Positions 18,341 through 26,892 of a stretch of DNA of 64,000 nt are shown one piece after another. Location of the stretch: assembly GCF_927798115.1 (NCBI RefSeq), contig NZ_CAKMMG010000012.1, forward strand, positions 62,001 through 126,000, given 5' to 3'. Made by a program: the position numbers and the translations under genes. This stretch comes from Paenibacillus auburnensis (GTDB lineage Bacteria > Bacillota > Bacilli > Paenibacillales > Paenibacillaceae). The notes under the pieces are model-generated. The model was not told the origin of the DNA. It did no database searches and saw nothing but the letters and a program-made list of their open reading frames with translations. Each line of letters opens with the position of its first letter. Positions within the stretch are counted from its first letter, which is position 1.

Positions 18341-19639
18341 TTAGTGCCCTCTTTTGCCGCCACCTGCTCCCCCCTGGCCTCCGCCTCCCATGCGTGATAC
18401 CGTGATTTCAGTGATTTTTTCACCATTGACCGTAACATCGCCGCCATTTAATTGAGCTGTACCATCCGCATCAAAGGCGGAAGTGGCCTCTACGTTAATG
18501 GTTCCTCCATTAATGGCGATATCACCATTGGCATCAAAAGCGTCTGTATCCCCGCTGCCCATACTTACTTTAATCGTACCGCCATTGACTACAATCGATG
18601 CATCCTCATTGATTTTTGGTGTGGCGTTGATGCCATCATCACTCGCATACAGTGTGATCTGGCCGTCATTCACGATGATATTATTTGCCTCGATGCCTTC
18701 TACAGAGGTCTCAATGTTAATGGTGCCTCCATCGATTTGCACAAGGTTATTGGCCGTGATGGCATCGTCGGCAGCGTTGATATTTAATGTGCCGCCTTCA
18801 ATGTAGATATTCCCAAGAGCCGCATCATCAGCATTTTCACTATGCAGGGCATCCTTATCCGTGTCGATTGTAACCGTTCCGTCGTTGATCAGAATGGAAT
18901 CATTGGCCTCCATAGCATCCGCTGCTGACTTAATGGTGTACACGCCGCCAGTGATTTTGAGATCATCCTTGGACGAAATCCCATTCCCTTGAGTCGATAC
19001 AATAGCTAAGGTGCCGGGTCCATTCAGGGTTATATCAGCTTTTGAGAAAATAACTGCATCCAAATTGGTCTCCCCATCCGCCACATAGCTTCCGGTCACC
19101 TCCATCTGGTTCTCACTGTCCGTGGAGGTAACGAATACTTTATCCGCTGCTTTCACATAAATGGCAGGTGAATCATCATTCGTTATACTGACACCATCCA
19201 GGACAATTTGAACCTTTGCATCCTCGGCAGCAGCATCAACCGTCACCGTTACATTTTCCACATCACCGCTTAAGACATAGACGCCTTCCTCACTTAGTGT
19301 CACATCCTGATTACTTACCAGCTTCATTTGTGTTGCCGCAGTAAGATCCGCCGACTGTTCCAAATCCCGGTCACTGAATAATTGTGTTGTGTCCGTAGTG
19401 GAGGCATCCGCTGCTGATGTTGTTGACGCTTCTGACGTTGACGATGTTGACGTTGTTGCTGAATCTGCTGACGATGTGTTTGACGATACGGCCTGACTTG
19501 CTGTTTGCGTAGCTGCAACCGCAGCCCCGCTGCTGACCGCTGCCTTAGAGCATCCCGCGATGGATAAGGTTAGTAATGCGGCTAATGTAACGGCGCTTAT
19601 GTTTTTCAACTTCTTCGTTTTCTGCTTCTTGGTTTTCAT
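18341..19639 (-). CDS. Carbohydrate-binding beta-helix lipoprotein (Cthe_2159 type)
   Basis: 432 residues; ATG 19639 with GAGGAG upstream. The signal ends in the lipobox SIAGC (C29), so it is a surface lipoprotein. Residues 30-85 are a Ser/Thr/Ala-rich linker. The remainder consists of short repeats of the type DSILINDGTVTID, LVQIDGGTINIET and DIAINGGTINVEA, typical of a right-handed beta-helix. This layout is that of the Cthe_2159 family, whose founder binds polygalacturonic acid. The tail is Gly-rich (MGGGGQGGAGGG). Pectin-active genes at 3.8-7 kb make a pectin-binding role reasonable, though unproven. Confidence 0.82.
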   Translation of the reverse strand: MKTKKQKTKKLKNISAVTLAALLTLSIAGCSKAAVSSGAAVAATQTASQAVSSNTSSADSATTSTSSTSEASTTSAADASTTDTTQLFSDRDLEQSADLTAATQMKLVSNQDVTLSEEGVYVLSGDVENVTVTVDAAAEDAKVQIVLDGVSITNDDSPAIYVKAADKVFVTSTDSENQMEVTGSYVADGETNLDAVIFSKADITLNGPGTLAIVSTQGNGISSKDDLKITGGVYTIKSAADAMEANDSILINDGTVTIDTDKDALHSENADDAALGNIYIEGGTLNINAADDAITANNLVQIDGGTINIETSVEGIEANNIIVNDGQITLYASDDGINATPKINEDASIVVNGGTIKVSMGSGDTDAFDANGDIAINGGTINVEATSAFDADGTAQLNGGDVTVNGEKITEITVSRMGGGGQGGAGGGKRGH

Positions 19640-19871
19640 TAATATACACTCCTCGTATTATCAGTTAAATTATTTTCAGAAAAAGGTATTGCTTGATTTA
19701 GATAAATCTTAACGCAGATTACTTAAGCCAAACTTAAATAAACAATCAAAACAAAACATTCTAGTTGTACATTGTTTGTTCACATTTACTAGCAGGTTCT
19801 TTAACGATATTATAAGAACATACCAACTAGACTCTAATGCGTGGATGATACCATGAGAAGGGAAGCGTCAA

Positions 19872-20448
19872 ATGAGCGAAAACAAACTCACTATCACTGC
19901 CATATGTGGAAGTCTTCGTGAAGGTTCTTTCAATAGAAGAGTATTAAAGGCTATGGAAGAGCTTGCGCCAAAGCATTGGGAGATTTATCACGCTGACTTA
20001 TCGATGATTCCACTTTTCAATTCGGACATCGAAAGCCAAGGCGACCCCCAGTCGGTTGCCGAATTTAAAGAGAACATTAGACAAGCGGACGGTGTACTGA
20101 TTGTCACCCCTGAATACAACATGGGAATCCCGGGCGTTCTGAAAAACGCCTTGGACTGGGCTTCTCGTCCGAGTAAAAGCTCAGTGCTGATAGAAAAACC
20201 CTTTGCGATAGCAGGTGCTACTCCGGGCGGTGGGGGGGACAACTCAGTCACAAGCCCAGGTGAGGCAGACATTGCTAGCTATGAATGCCTACACGATGCC
20301 GGGTCCGAAGGTTCTCATCGGCAGCGTTCACGACAAACTGAATGAAACCACCGGAGAATTAGACGACGAATCAACGCTCCGCCATTTGGAAAGATTTCTG
20401 ACAGCTTTCGAAGAATGGATCTTGGTCTTTAAACAAACTCAAAAGTGA
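19872..20448 (+). pseudogene. NADPH-dependent FMN reductase, frameshifted in a run of seven G
   Basis: The N-terminal 118 residues are a normal flavodoxin-like reductase: ICGSLREGSFNRRVL at the FMN site and TPEYNMGIPGVLKNALDWASR. The frame breaks at GGGGGGG (20232-20238). Removing one G restores TPGGGGTTQSQAQVRQTLLA and the rest of the protein up to the stop at 20448. The family carries out NAD(P)H-dependent reduction of FMN, azo dyes or quinones. As read, translation ends at 20345 with an unrelated tail. This may be a sequencing error, a recent mutation or slippage-based switching. yjdI follows 15 bases later, suggesting co-transcription. Confidence 0.88.
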
Positions 20449-20463
20449 AAGATGTGAAAATTA

Positions 20464-20706
20464 ATGACTAAGCAGAAGTTATACTACGGTAAAGATATCG
20501 AGGTAATGTTTAATTCGGAGGTATGCACTCATTCCGGTTTTTGTGTAAAGGGCCTCCCTGGTGTTTTTGATTTAAGCAAACGGCCTTGGATTAATCCCGA
20601 TGCTAACACTGCGGAAGCCATTGCCCGGCAGATTGACACATGTCCAAGCGGAGCACTGACGTATAGACGTCTGGACGGTGAATATTCAACACAGAAAGAG
20701 GGATGA
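20464..20706 (+). CDS. yjdI: YjdI-type (4Fe-4S) mono-cluster protein
   Basis: 80 residues. CTHSGFC at 21-27 and CPSGAL at 60 supply three cysteines and a histidine, matching the divergent 4Fe-4S mono-cluster family, a small ferredoxin-like protein of unknown partner. The stop overlaps the start of the GNAT gene (ATGA), so the two are translationally coupled; in E. coli yjdI and yjdJ are likewise adjacent. It follows the FMN reductase, making a small redox-linked unit. The Shine-Dalgarno is weak (GTGAAAGATG). Confidence 0.88.
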   Translation: MTKQKLYYGKDIEVMFNSEVCTHSGFCVKGLPGVFDLSKRPWINPDANTAEAIARQIDTCPSGALTYRRLDGEYSTQKEG

Positions 20707-20990
20707 ACATGCATATTGTAGATCATGAACCCGCTAATAAAAGACTTCTTATTCGAGATAACGGCAATGCTGCTGCGGTAATGACGTATGTAATCTCAAG
20801 CCCGGAGCTTTATATTATTGATCATACCTTAGTAGAAAATGCTTACCGGGGACAAGGGCTCGGCGATATGCTTCTCAAAGCTATGGTGGAATACGCGCGG
20901 GAAAACGGTATTAAGATTATACCCTTGTGCCCTTTTGCCAAGGGACGATTCGAACGTATCTCCGAATACGCGGATGTTCTCCATAAATAA
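20703..20990 (+). CDS. yjdJ: YjdJ-type GNAT N-acetyltransferase
   Basis: 95 residues, the short GNAT subgroup. The acetyl-CoA loop is YRGQGLGDMLL, and the conserved ending is IKIIPLCPFAKGRFE. The ATG at 20703 overlaps the yjdI stop; AGAGGG lies upstream. The substrate is unknown. Its partner is the ferredoxin-like YjdI. Confidence 0.88.
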   Translation: MNMHIVDHEPANKRLLIRDNGNAAAVMTYVISSPELYIIDHTLVENAYRGQGLGDMLLKAMVEYARENGIKIIPLCPFAKGRFERISEYADVLHK

Positions 20991-21022
20991 TCATGAATCA
21001 TATGGTTATGATAATAAGAAAA

Positions 21023-21066
21023 AAGAGCCTGAGGGTACGAGATTTCTTCGTCCCCCTTAGGCTCTT
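21023..21066. terminator. Bidirectional terminator between yjdJ and the methyltransferase gene
   Basis: AAGAGCCTGAGGG and CCCCCTTAGGCTCTT form a long stem between two convergent genes. The leftward reading ends in TTTTTTCTT, so it mainly serves the minus-strand gene at 21088. Confidence 0.8.
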
Positions 21067-21087
21067 CTCCTATCTGTCAATCGATTA

Positions 21088-22245
21088 TTAACCCCAATAT
21101 TGCAGGGCAATCTGTTGTCCTTGGTTAATCTTCGCCCACTGTTCCTCTTCCGATAATTCATTACCGCCATCACAGGACGCAAAACCGCATTGATGAGACA
21201 GTAACAACCGGTCCTTATCAATAATTTTTGAGGCTTCATCCAGCATTTGAACTACACGGGCCTCATCGTCTAGCGTACTTGTTTTGGAAGACAACAAGCC
21301 AAGTACAATTTCCGTCTCCGGCTTATCTTTGAACACCGCAAGCGCCTCAAGGGAACCTGCACGGTCATCATCCCATTCCAGGAAAAAGCGGTCGTACTTC
21401 AGCTGTTTCAAGAACAGATTCGCAATTTTGGCATAGGAGCCGCCGCCCATATTCCGGGAATCATAGTTGCCGCGGCAGTTATGCGTCCACATTTTGAGGC
21501 CTAAGCTATGACCGTAATCAATGATGGTATTGTTGATATCAATAAATTCGGCAGCCAGCGCCTGGACTTCCTCTTGATTGATGTTCTCGCCAGTATATGG
21601 GGAGTTCGGATTATCATCGGCGAAAAGCTCCCATAAACAATCGTCGAATTGCAGAATTTGTCCTCCGGCAGCAGCGAATTCCCCGACGAAATCCTTATAA
21701 GCCTTAACCAGACCGTCTTTTAGTCCATGTCTGTCCTTATAAACAGCTTCTGTACCGCCAATGTTATCCGACCACGATAATTCCCCAAAAATATGAGATG
21801 GAGAAGGCACGCACAGCTTGGTTTCACGTTCGCCGGCAAGGGCTTGGAGCTTTTTGAAGGCATCAATAAAATGATGGTTCTTCCCGCCCAATTCACCTGT
21901 AATGCGCAGACCGATATCTTTTCTGGTCTCATATTTCGATGTTCCATCGGTATCTCTGAAGAAATACCCATGATCCGCGATATAGCGCTCAATCCCCTGG
22001 AAGCCCCAGACAAAGTCCAGATGCCACATCGATTTGGAGTATTCCCCATCCGTAAGAACGGATAAGTCATTGTTAATTTCTTTATCGACTACTGCCTGAA
22101 TCGCATCCGCTTCACACTGCTCATACCCCTGAAATTCCTGGTAAAAAGGATACTGAATATCATCCCGATGCTCGATCTGATGTTTATATTCTAATAAATC
22201 CGCCGGACGCAGCAGGCTGCCAACAATTTGAAATCTATTGCACAT
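21088..22245 (-). CDS. MetE-C-like methyltransferase (YxjG/YxjH family)
   Basis: 385 residues; ATG 22245 after GAGGAGG. It corresponds to the C-terminal catalytic barrel of cobalamin-independent methionine synthase without the N-terminal half. Zinc ligands are visible in MWTHNCRGN, FFLEWDDDRAG and LSHQCGFASCDGG. YxjG/YxjH proteins are thought to make methionine from homocysteine with a methyl donor that is not firmly established. No S-box leader is seen; instead a 28-bp palindrome lies ahead. It is monocistronic. Confidence 0.88.
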   Translation of the reverse strand: MCNRFQIVGSLLRPADLLEYKHQIEHRDDIQYPFYQEFQGYEQCEADAIQAVVDKEINNDLSVLTDGEYSKSMWHLDFVWGFQGIERYIADHGYFFRDTDGTSKYETRKDIGLRITGELGGKNHHFIDAFKKLQALAGERETKLCVPSPSHIFGELSWSDNIGGTEAVYKDRHGLKDGLVKAYKDFVGEFAAAGGQILQFDDCLWELFADDNPNSPYTGENINQEEVQALAAEFIDINNTIIDYGHSLGLKMWTHNCRGNYDSRNMGGGSYAKIANLFLKQLKYDRFFLEWDDDRAGSLEALAVFKDKPETEIVLGLLSSKTSTLDDEARVVQMLDEASKIIDKDRLLLSHQCGFASCDGGNELSEEEQWAKINQGQQIALQYWG

Positions 22246-22311
22246 AATAATTCCTCCTCAATCTATCGCATATCTTTCTATTGCTTAGATTCTAGCATGG
22301 AGGAATATGAT

Positions 22312-22339
22312 CCAGATAACACTTAAAAGTGATATCTGG
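22312..22339 (-). promoter_or_regulatory. 28-bp palindromic operator before the methyltransferase gene
   Basis: CCAGATAACACTT and AAGTGATATCTGG (13-bp arms, one mismatch) face each other with AA between. Downstream on the minus strand stands TGCTAGAAT (about 22294-22302 as plus ATTCTAGCA), an extended -10, so the palindrome would cover the -35 region. No T-run follows, which argues against a terminator. A LysR or other methionine/cysteine regulator is the likely ligand. Confidence 0.55.
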
Positions 22340-22375
22340 TTATAGGTAAAAGGTATAGTGGACACACGCATATAT

Positions 22376-22996
22376 TCATAAAAAAACAAATACCTTCTCG
22401 TTCTCTTTCTCGTCCACATATGTAATTCTCTGAACGTCTCTCCAATGGTTCCAATTGGTAATGCTGTCGACCTCCACACGAAACAACTCCTTATAGGGAA
22501 GGCTTAGCGGGTTAGAGAAATCGTAGAAGACAAGCTCATATGGAGCTGCCCAGTAACAACCGTCTACCACAACAAGCTTCTTCTGTTCAAAATAAATAAT
22601 CTCCGCCCAGCAAAAGCCATGACCTTTATACGCTGCTTCAGGCACGTAATGCTTGGTTTCTTTGCCAGATAAATCAACAATGGAATATCCTTGATAGTCG
22701 AGCCCACAAAGCAAATATTCCTTACCCTGTACCTCAACCCAACTGAATACAAATGGATCGTAGTTTCTGTATATGGTATCGATGAGGTTATCCTCAATAT
22801 CCTTAACTATTCCTTTGGTATACGTATATATTCTAATTCCGTCTTTATGATAATAATGATGGATTTCAAGCTTGAACTTCCCAGATGGGGAACAGCTCGT
22901 CTCAGTTTCATCGGGAACATGGAATTGATCCTGGAAGTAAAGCAGTTCTTCAGCTCTTAGGCTTAGGAACTGGGTATCTTGAACAATGTTTCTCAT
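22376..22996 (-). CDS. Uncharacterised protein
   Basis: 206 residues; ATG 22996 with GAGGAGAT 10 bases upstream. I do not recognise the family. It has no signal peptide or membrane helix, is rich in aromatic residues (HHYYHKDGIRIY, FDYQGYSIVDLSG-like turns) and probably beta-rich. It lies on the same strand as, and 130 bases upstream of, the methyltransferase gene, with the palindromic operator between. Immunity or metabolite-binding roles would be guesses. Confidence 0.6.
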   Translation of the reverse strand: MRNIVQDTQFLSLRAEELLYFQDQFHVPDETETSCSPSGKFKLEIHHYYHKDGIRIYTYTKGIVKDIEDNLIDTIYRNYDPFVFSWVEVQGKEYLLCGLDYQGYSIVDLSGKETKHYVPEAAYKGHGFCWAEIIYFEQKKLVVVDGCYWAAPYELVFYDFSNPLSLPYKELFRVEVDSITNWNHWRDVQRITYVDEKENEKVFVFL

Positions 22997-23062
22997 GGGA
23001 AGTCATCTCCTCATAGCCTCACTTTTTATGCACATGTTCCGGAATTTAGTTCGTTTCCTTAT

Positions 23063-23860
23063 TCACAAAAATGCACCAAAATAAAACTCAAGCGCTTCCT
23101 GAGAATAGCCGTCATCCCCCTGCCACTCCGCCATAGAGCGAAAATCAGAGCTTCCGCCTCTGCCCTTACGGGGTGTATCACGCGGTACCAGTAGTCCAGC
23201 ATAGCCCCATATCTCCATCAGCACATCACGTTCATGCTTACTGGAGGGAACCACGTCCTTCCACCGCTTCTCCAGCATCCGTGCACTTTCATGATCCGCA
23301 CAGTTTTGAATCGCTTCTAGCATTCCTGAGAGTATGGCAGCATCCTCAGTCGTAACCTCGAAAGGGTCTTCTTGTTTACTGAATAATTCGAGATCCAGCC
23401 TGCAATATATAAGGAAGTTCAGACGAATACCGCCCCATTTGACCCGTTCGAAATTCAGTACATTCAAATCATTATTGATATATTCCCTATCTGACATGAT
23501 TCGGTGAAAATTACAGTCCCCGCAGCTGCTGTAATTAGGCCGGACTGAACTACGCTGCTCATAGCTATGTACAGGTAACCCTGAAGTCAGGGCCCAGCTT
23601 GAAAGGGCACTCCGCAAATGGACTTTTTTCGTCGACAAACTGTGCAGGAACGCAGCAGCTACCCGCTCCTTGGTGATCATTTGATGCAGTTCATGCAACC
23701 GATGGATGATCTCGTCATGAGTAATGGTCACAGGATCGAACATCAGCCCTTTGCTTTTGGCATAGTCGAAATTCTCTCCGGCAAAGGCATCTGGATTAGC
23801 CTTCCAGCCGGCTGAAGTCCAGAAGGTGTTCATTAGGATTTTTTTGGCTTTTGGATCCAT
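23063..23860 (-). CDS. Uncharacterised protein
   Basis: 265 residues from ATG 23860 (MDPKAKK), preceded by AAAGGAAGTGA; the longer start at 23881 lacks a site. It is a soluble protein with a CGDC pair at about 114-117 (SSCGDCNFHR), which could bind metal or form a disulfide. The C-terminus has KGRGGSSDFRSMAEWQGDDG. I do not recognise the family. It lies 66 bases upstream of the 206-aa gene on the same strand, so the two may be co-transcribed. Confidence 0.6.
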   Translation of the reverse strand: MDPKAKKILMNTFWTSAGWKANPDAFAGENFDYAKSKGLMFDPVTITHDEIIHRLHELHQMITKERVAAAFLHSLSTKKVHLRSALSSWALTSGLPVHSYEQRSSVRPNYSSCGDCNFHRIMSDREYINNDLNVLNFERVKWGGIRLNFLIYCRLDLELFSKQEDPFEVTTEDAAILSGMLEAIQNCADHESARMLEKRWKDVVPSSKHERDVLMEIWGYAGLLVPRDTPRKGRGGSSDFRSMAEWQGDDGYSQEALEFYFGAFL

Positions 23861-24188
23861 TGGGTCACTTCCTTTAAACATTCAATAAGTAATCATGGTA
23901 ATGTTCGCAATCATCCGTCTATATGGTACATTATTCCCAAATTCATTCTAAAGATTTAGTTCTATAGCTTCTCTGCAATTACCTGCTTATCAGATACTTA
24001 TGGCAATGGTATGTAGATAGAATAAAGACCGAAAAAGACGCACAGCCGACTCAGCCGAAACGTCTAATTGAGGCGAATTATCATGAATCGCCAAGTATTC
24101 AAAATTTTCCATTCATGGTATAATCGCAGAAGCAATAGAAAGGCTTATATGGGCGGCCGGCTAATCTCCCGGAAGGGAGGTGACGCCA

Positions 24189-24272
24189 GTGGAGGTATAC
24201 CAAGCATTGACGCTAATGATTTCGTTTGCGACTCTGGTTGTGTTGATTCTATCTTTCCACAAAAAGAAATAG
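24189..24272 (+). CDS. Small holin-like toxin of a type I toxin-antitoxin locus, copy 2
   Basis: 27 residues, identical to copy 1 (8626) except one I-to-V change. The start is GTG 24189; the base triplet that is ATG in copy 1 is ACG here, confirming GTG as the start. GGAAGGGAGGTGA precedes it. The promoter TATAAT lies at 24119-24124. The hairpin 24266-24304 at the stop codon is conserved with compensating changes. The rest of the gap 23861-24100 is empty as far as I can see. The locus borders the McrBC-like restriction genes. Confidence 0.8.
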   Translation: MEVYQALTLMISFATLVVLILSFHKKK

Positions 24273-24412
24273 GCCGCCCCGGTCAAAGGATGCGGTCCTA
24301 TTTCAATGGATAACCTTTTAAGCCTCCGCCCTTAAAAGCGGCTATTGCGCAGAGAGTCGTGTTACCAGCACGGCTCTCTTTGCCATTGTACGCTGTTTCT
24401 GAGTTCATTATA
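24266..24412 (-). ncRNA. Antisense antitoxin RNA of type I locus, copy 2
   Basis: Leftward promoter TTGTAA (24429-24434), 16 bases, TATAAT (24407-24412). The RNA would carry the same 5' hairpin (GAGAGCCGTGC...CACGACTCTC) and end in the hairpin 24266-24304 with TTTCTTTTT, overlapping the toxin mRNA 3' end. The conservation of promoter and hairpins between two loci 15.5 kb apart supports a real RNA. Confidence 0.65.
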
Positions 24413-24477
24413 CCATGATGACAATGTTTTACAACTCATAACACAACTATGCTCTCACTTTCATCTTATATTCCATT

Positions 24478-26892
24478 CTATATATTCCTCACTTCCACAA
24501 CCTTCCCCAGATCCACATACTGCTCATGATCCAGCTTCACCTGCACTCTACCCTTGCGGCGCTTCTCCCGCCATTCGCGCAGTGCTTCCTCCGTTTCCAG
24601 ACGGAGCTCTGCAATCTCCAAGGCCCGGTCCAGGATGTACTTACTCGTATAGAGCACCGTATAAATCCCTTGTCCACCAAGTGCGATAGGAGCACCCAGC
24701 GGCTTCCATTCTTCAACTGTAAATCGCACATACAACTCTTCCTCGGTACCCGGACGACAAGAGACTTCCTTGATCTCCTTACGCCGCAGTACCTTCCAAT
24801 CCGCTACCTTCCCTACCCAGTGAATGCCTGTTTTTGCGGGATCCATGAACTTCTTTCTGGACTGGCACATTGCTACGTATTCGAGCTGGGTGAGTATCTT
24901 TACATCTGAGAGGTTCTTTAACGGCACATGGTAAAAAGAATGCTTAAGCGCCACTTCCACCTGCCCGGGTCCGCGAACAGAACCGACAAACACATTTTTA
25001 CCCGCAAGCTGATTGGCATAGTATTCTTTCGTGCCTCGTGGACGTGTGGAGCGCTCAAAAGCTTTTTCCGGGCTATCCTGGATAATCTCATCCAAGAATT
25101 GCTCCACCAGGCTTGTGGAATTTGGCAGGAACGGCAAGGCGCCAATATTCAATAGCTCGATGCTTTTATAAAAATGGTGTGCCTTGTACCGCTCCTCATT
25201 CGGATACGGAAATAACACATACGCGCCAAACATACTTCGCTCATATTCTCCCGAGCCTTTTTCCTGGTACACAATCGCGTCACGATACCGATGCATCGTG
25301 TTGATATCATCCTCTTCAGGCCCAGGTTGTCCATATTTCTGATGATAGGAAGTGCCCTCATAGGCCGGGTTTAAGCGGTATTTCGCATCAAAAACATACT
25401 TATACTCTTTGACTCTGCCAGCATCCTTCTTCTTGAGTGTCAGTACATTATCCGGCCTTTGACTGAGCGTCGGGGTCTTATCCGAGCCGGGAATCGTATT
25501 ATAGTACAGGATGAACTGTTCCCCGTTGACTGGATTCTCGTAGACCATCTTAGCGCTCTGCGAGCGATCCAGCGTAACAAAGATACCGTTCCGATTCACT
25601 TTTATAATATCCTGCTTCACCAGCTTATACTTCTGCCCCAGGAGCTGATTCAGCTTGAGGAAGCACCAATACTCATAGAGCTGAGCGACATCCTTCATCG
25701 ATAAGCGGAACAGGTCGCCTTGGATCGACAGTCCCTTAAGCAGCATCAGATAACAGCGATAGACCTCGCGGTATCCGGAGGCCATCTGCAGCACAAGCGT
25801 AACAGACATCTGCTTCAGCACTCCAGCCTCACGCAAGAAATCCATCTTGAGCACTCGCTCTAACTGGGTGAGCATGGCGTCTAACCTTTTAATCAGTAAT
25901 GGATCTGGGGTTCGGCTATTCTGCTTCCAGCGACCCTTGAGTTCTTTCAGCTTCCCATGAATACGTTCTAGCATCCAGCGGAGAAACCGGTTCTCATTCG
26001 TATCATAGGCGAGCCGTTTACGCGTCTCTATTAAATGTGTGGCTGTATAATTTCGGCTGCCGATTGTTAAGAATCCATGGTCCGTATCTTCTCTTAAGCG
26101 TTCGGGATGCTTCGTGAGCTCACGGATGTTGTCTCTTCCTGCCTTTTTGACCCGATTGGCATCCACTAGCCTTCGATCCTGGAGTAACGCATAATGAGGA
26201 TTCTTGTTGATCCGCTCAACCGCATCCAAAAGCTGTCTAAAGATATGTTGTAGGATGGTGAAGAACTCCGTAAGGCTCTGATGCTGCGTCTCCCGCAGGC
26301 CTGTGAGTTGATAGGTTCGGCGTAGGAAATCAAAGGCCAAATTATATATCTGCGCATTCATTTCACTCAGGATATTCTGGTAATCCAGCTTGTAATCCAT
26401 TTTCGAGGGGAAAATCTCCATCTCTACCCGCAGTACAGTCTGTCCCTTACTCCGGACCTCCCACTCCGTTAACCCAACCTCATTCCCAAAGTTCAGAACA
26501 CCCGCAAGAATCGATTCACCTAGAGGCTTAACCGCCTGCCGCAGCAGCACATTCTCATGATAAAAAGAAAGGCTATCCGCGCTCTTCTTCTGAATAACCA
26601 GTTCATACGATTGTGTCTCATAAAAGCATGGAAACACAGTCTCCCCCGGCTGCCACTCCACCATCCCGCCGATCTCAGGTGAAAAGACTTTAATCTGCAC
26701 ATTACCCAGCCGTTCTGAGCAATCAAGCCCAAGCTGTGCATTCACCCACTCCTGACTAGAAGATCGATGAAGCTGCAAGGTCTGTACCGTAGGATGATAC
26801 GGCCGTCCTTGGAGAAAAAGCGTAAAAAGCTCCGTTTCTACACGAAGCAGCTCGGCCGTCCCATTAAGAGAGCCAGAATGAGGTGAATCCAT
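24478..26892 (-). CDS. PD-(D/E)XK nuclease-type partner of McrB-like ATPase (DUF2357 family)
   Basis: 804 residues from ATG 26892 (MDSPHS), with AGGAGG 10 bases upstream; the start overlaps the preceding gene's end by 29 bases. The N-terminal part (about 1-200) looks beta-rich, the middle (200-430) helical. The nuclease core is at about 415-520: RPDNVLTL (D481) and YKYVFDAKYRLNP (D502-x-K504), the PD...D-x-K pattern of the PDDEXK_7 family. This is the McrC-like position: the AAA+ partner upstream would translocate or gate DNA and this protein cut it. The C-terminal 250 residues resemble no domain I can name. Confidence 0.83.
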   Translation of the reverse strand: MDSPHSGSLNGTAELLRVETELFTLFLQGRPYHPTVQTLQLHRSSSQEWVNAQLGLDCSERLGNVQIKVFSPEIGGMVEWQPGETVFPCFYETQSYELVIQKKSADSLSFYHENVLLRQAVKPLGESILAGVLNFGNEVGLTEWEVRSKGQTVLRVEMEIFPSKMDYKLDYQNILSEMNAQIYNLAFDFLRRTYQLTGLRETQHQSLTEFFTILQHIFRQLLDAVERINKNPHYALLQDRRLVDANRVKKAGRDNIRELTKHPERLREDTDHGFLTIGSRNYTATHLIETRKRLAYDTNENRFLRWMLERIHGKLKELKGRWKQNSRTPDPLLIKRLDAMLTQLERVLKMDFLREAGVLKQMSVTLVLQMASGYREVYRCYLMLLKGLSIQGDLFRLSMKDVAQLYEYWCFLKLNQLLGQKYKLVKQDIIKVNRNGIFVTLDRSQSAKMVYENPVNGEQFILYYNTIPGSDKTPTLSQRPDNVLTLKKKDAGRVKEYKYVFDAKYRLNPAYEGTSYHQKYGQPGPEEDDINTMHRYRDAIVYQEKGSGEYERSMFGAYVLFPYPNEERYKAHHFYKSIELLNIGALPFLPNSTSLVEQFLDEIIQDSPEKAFERSTRPRGTKEYYANQLAGKNVFVGSVRGPGQVEVALKHSFYHVPLKNLSDVKILTQLEYVAMCQSRKKFMDPAKTGIHWVGKVADWKVLRRKEIKEVSCRPGTEEELYVRFTVEEWKPLGAPIALGGQGIYTVLYTSKYILDRALEIAELRLETEEALREWREKRRKGRVQVKLDHEQYVDLGKVVEVRNI

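Noticed and set aside
22246..22375. S-box (SAM) riboswitch before the methyltransferase gene
   Set aside because: The interval is only 130 bases and shows a palindrome, not the S-box stems.
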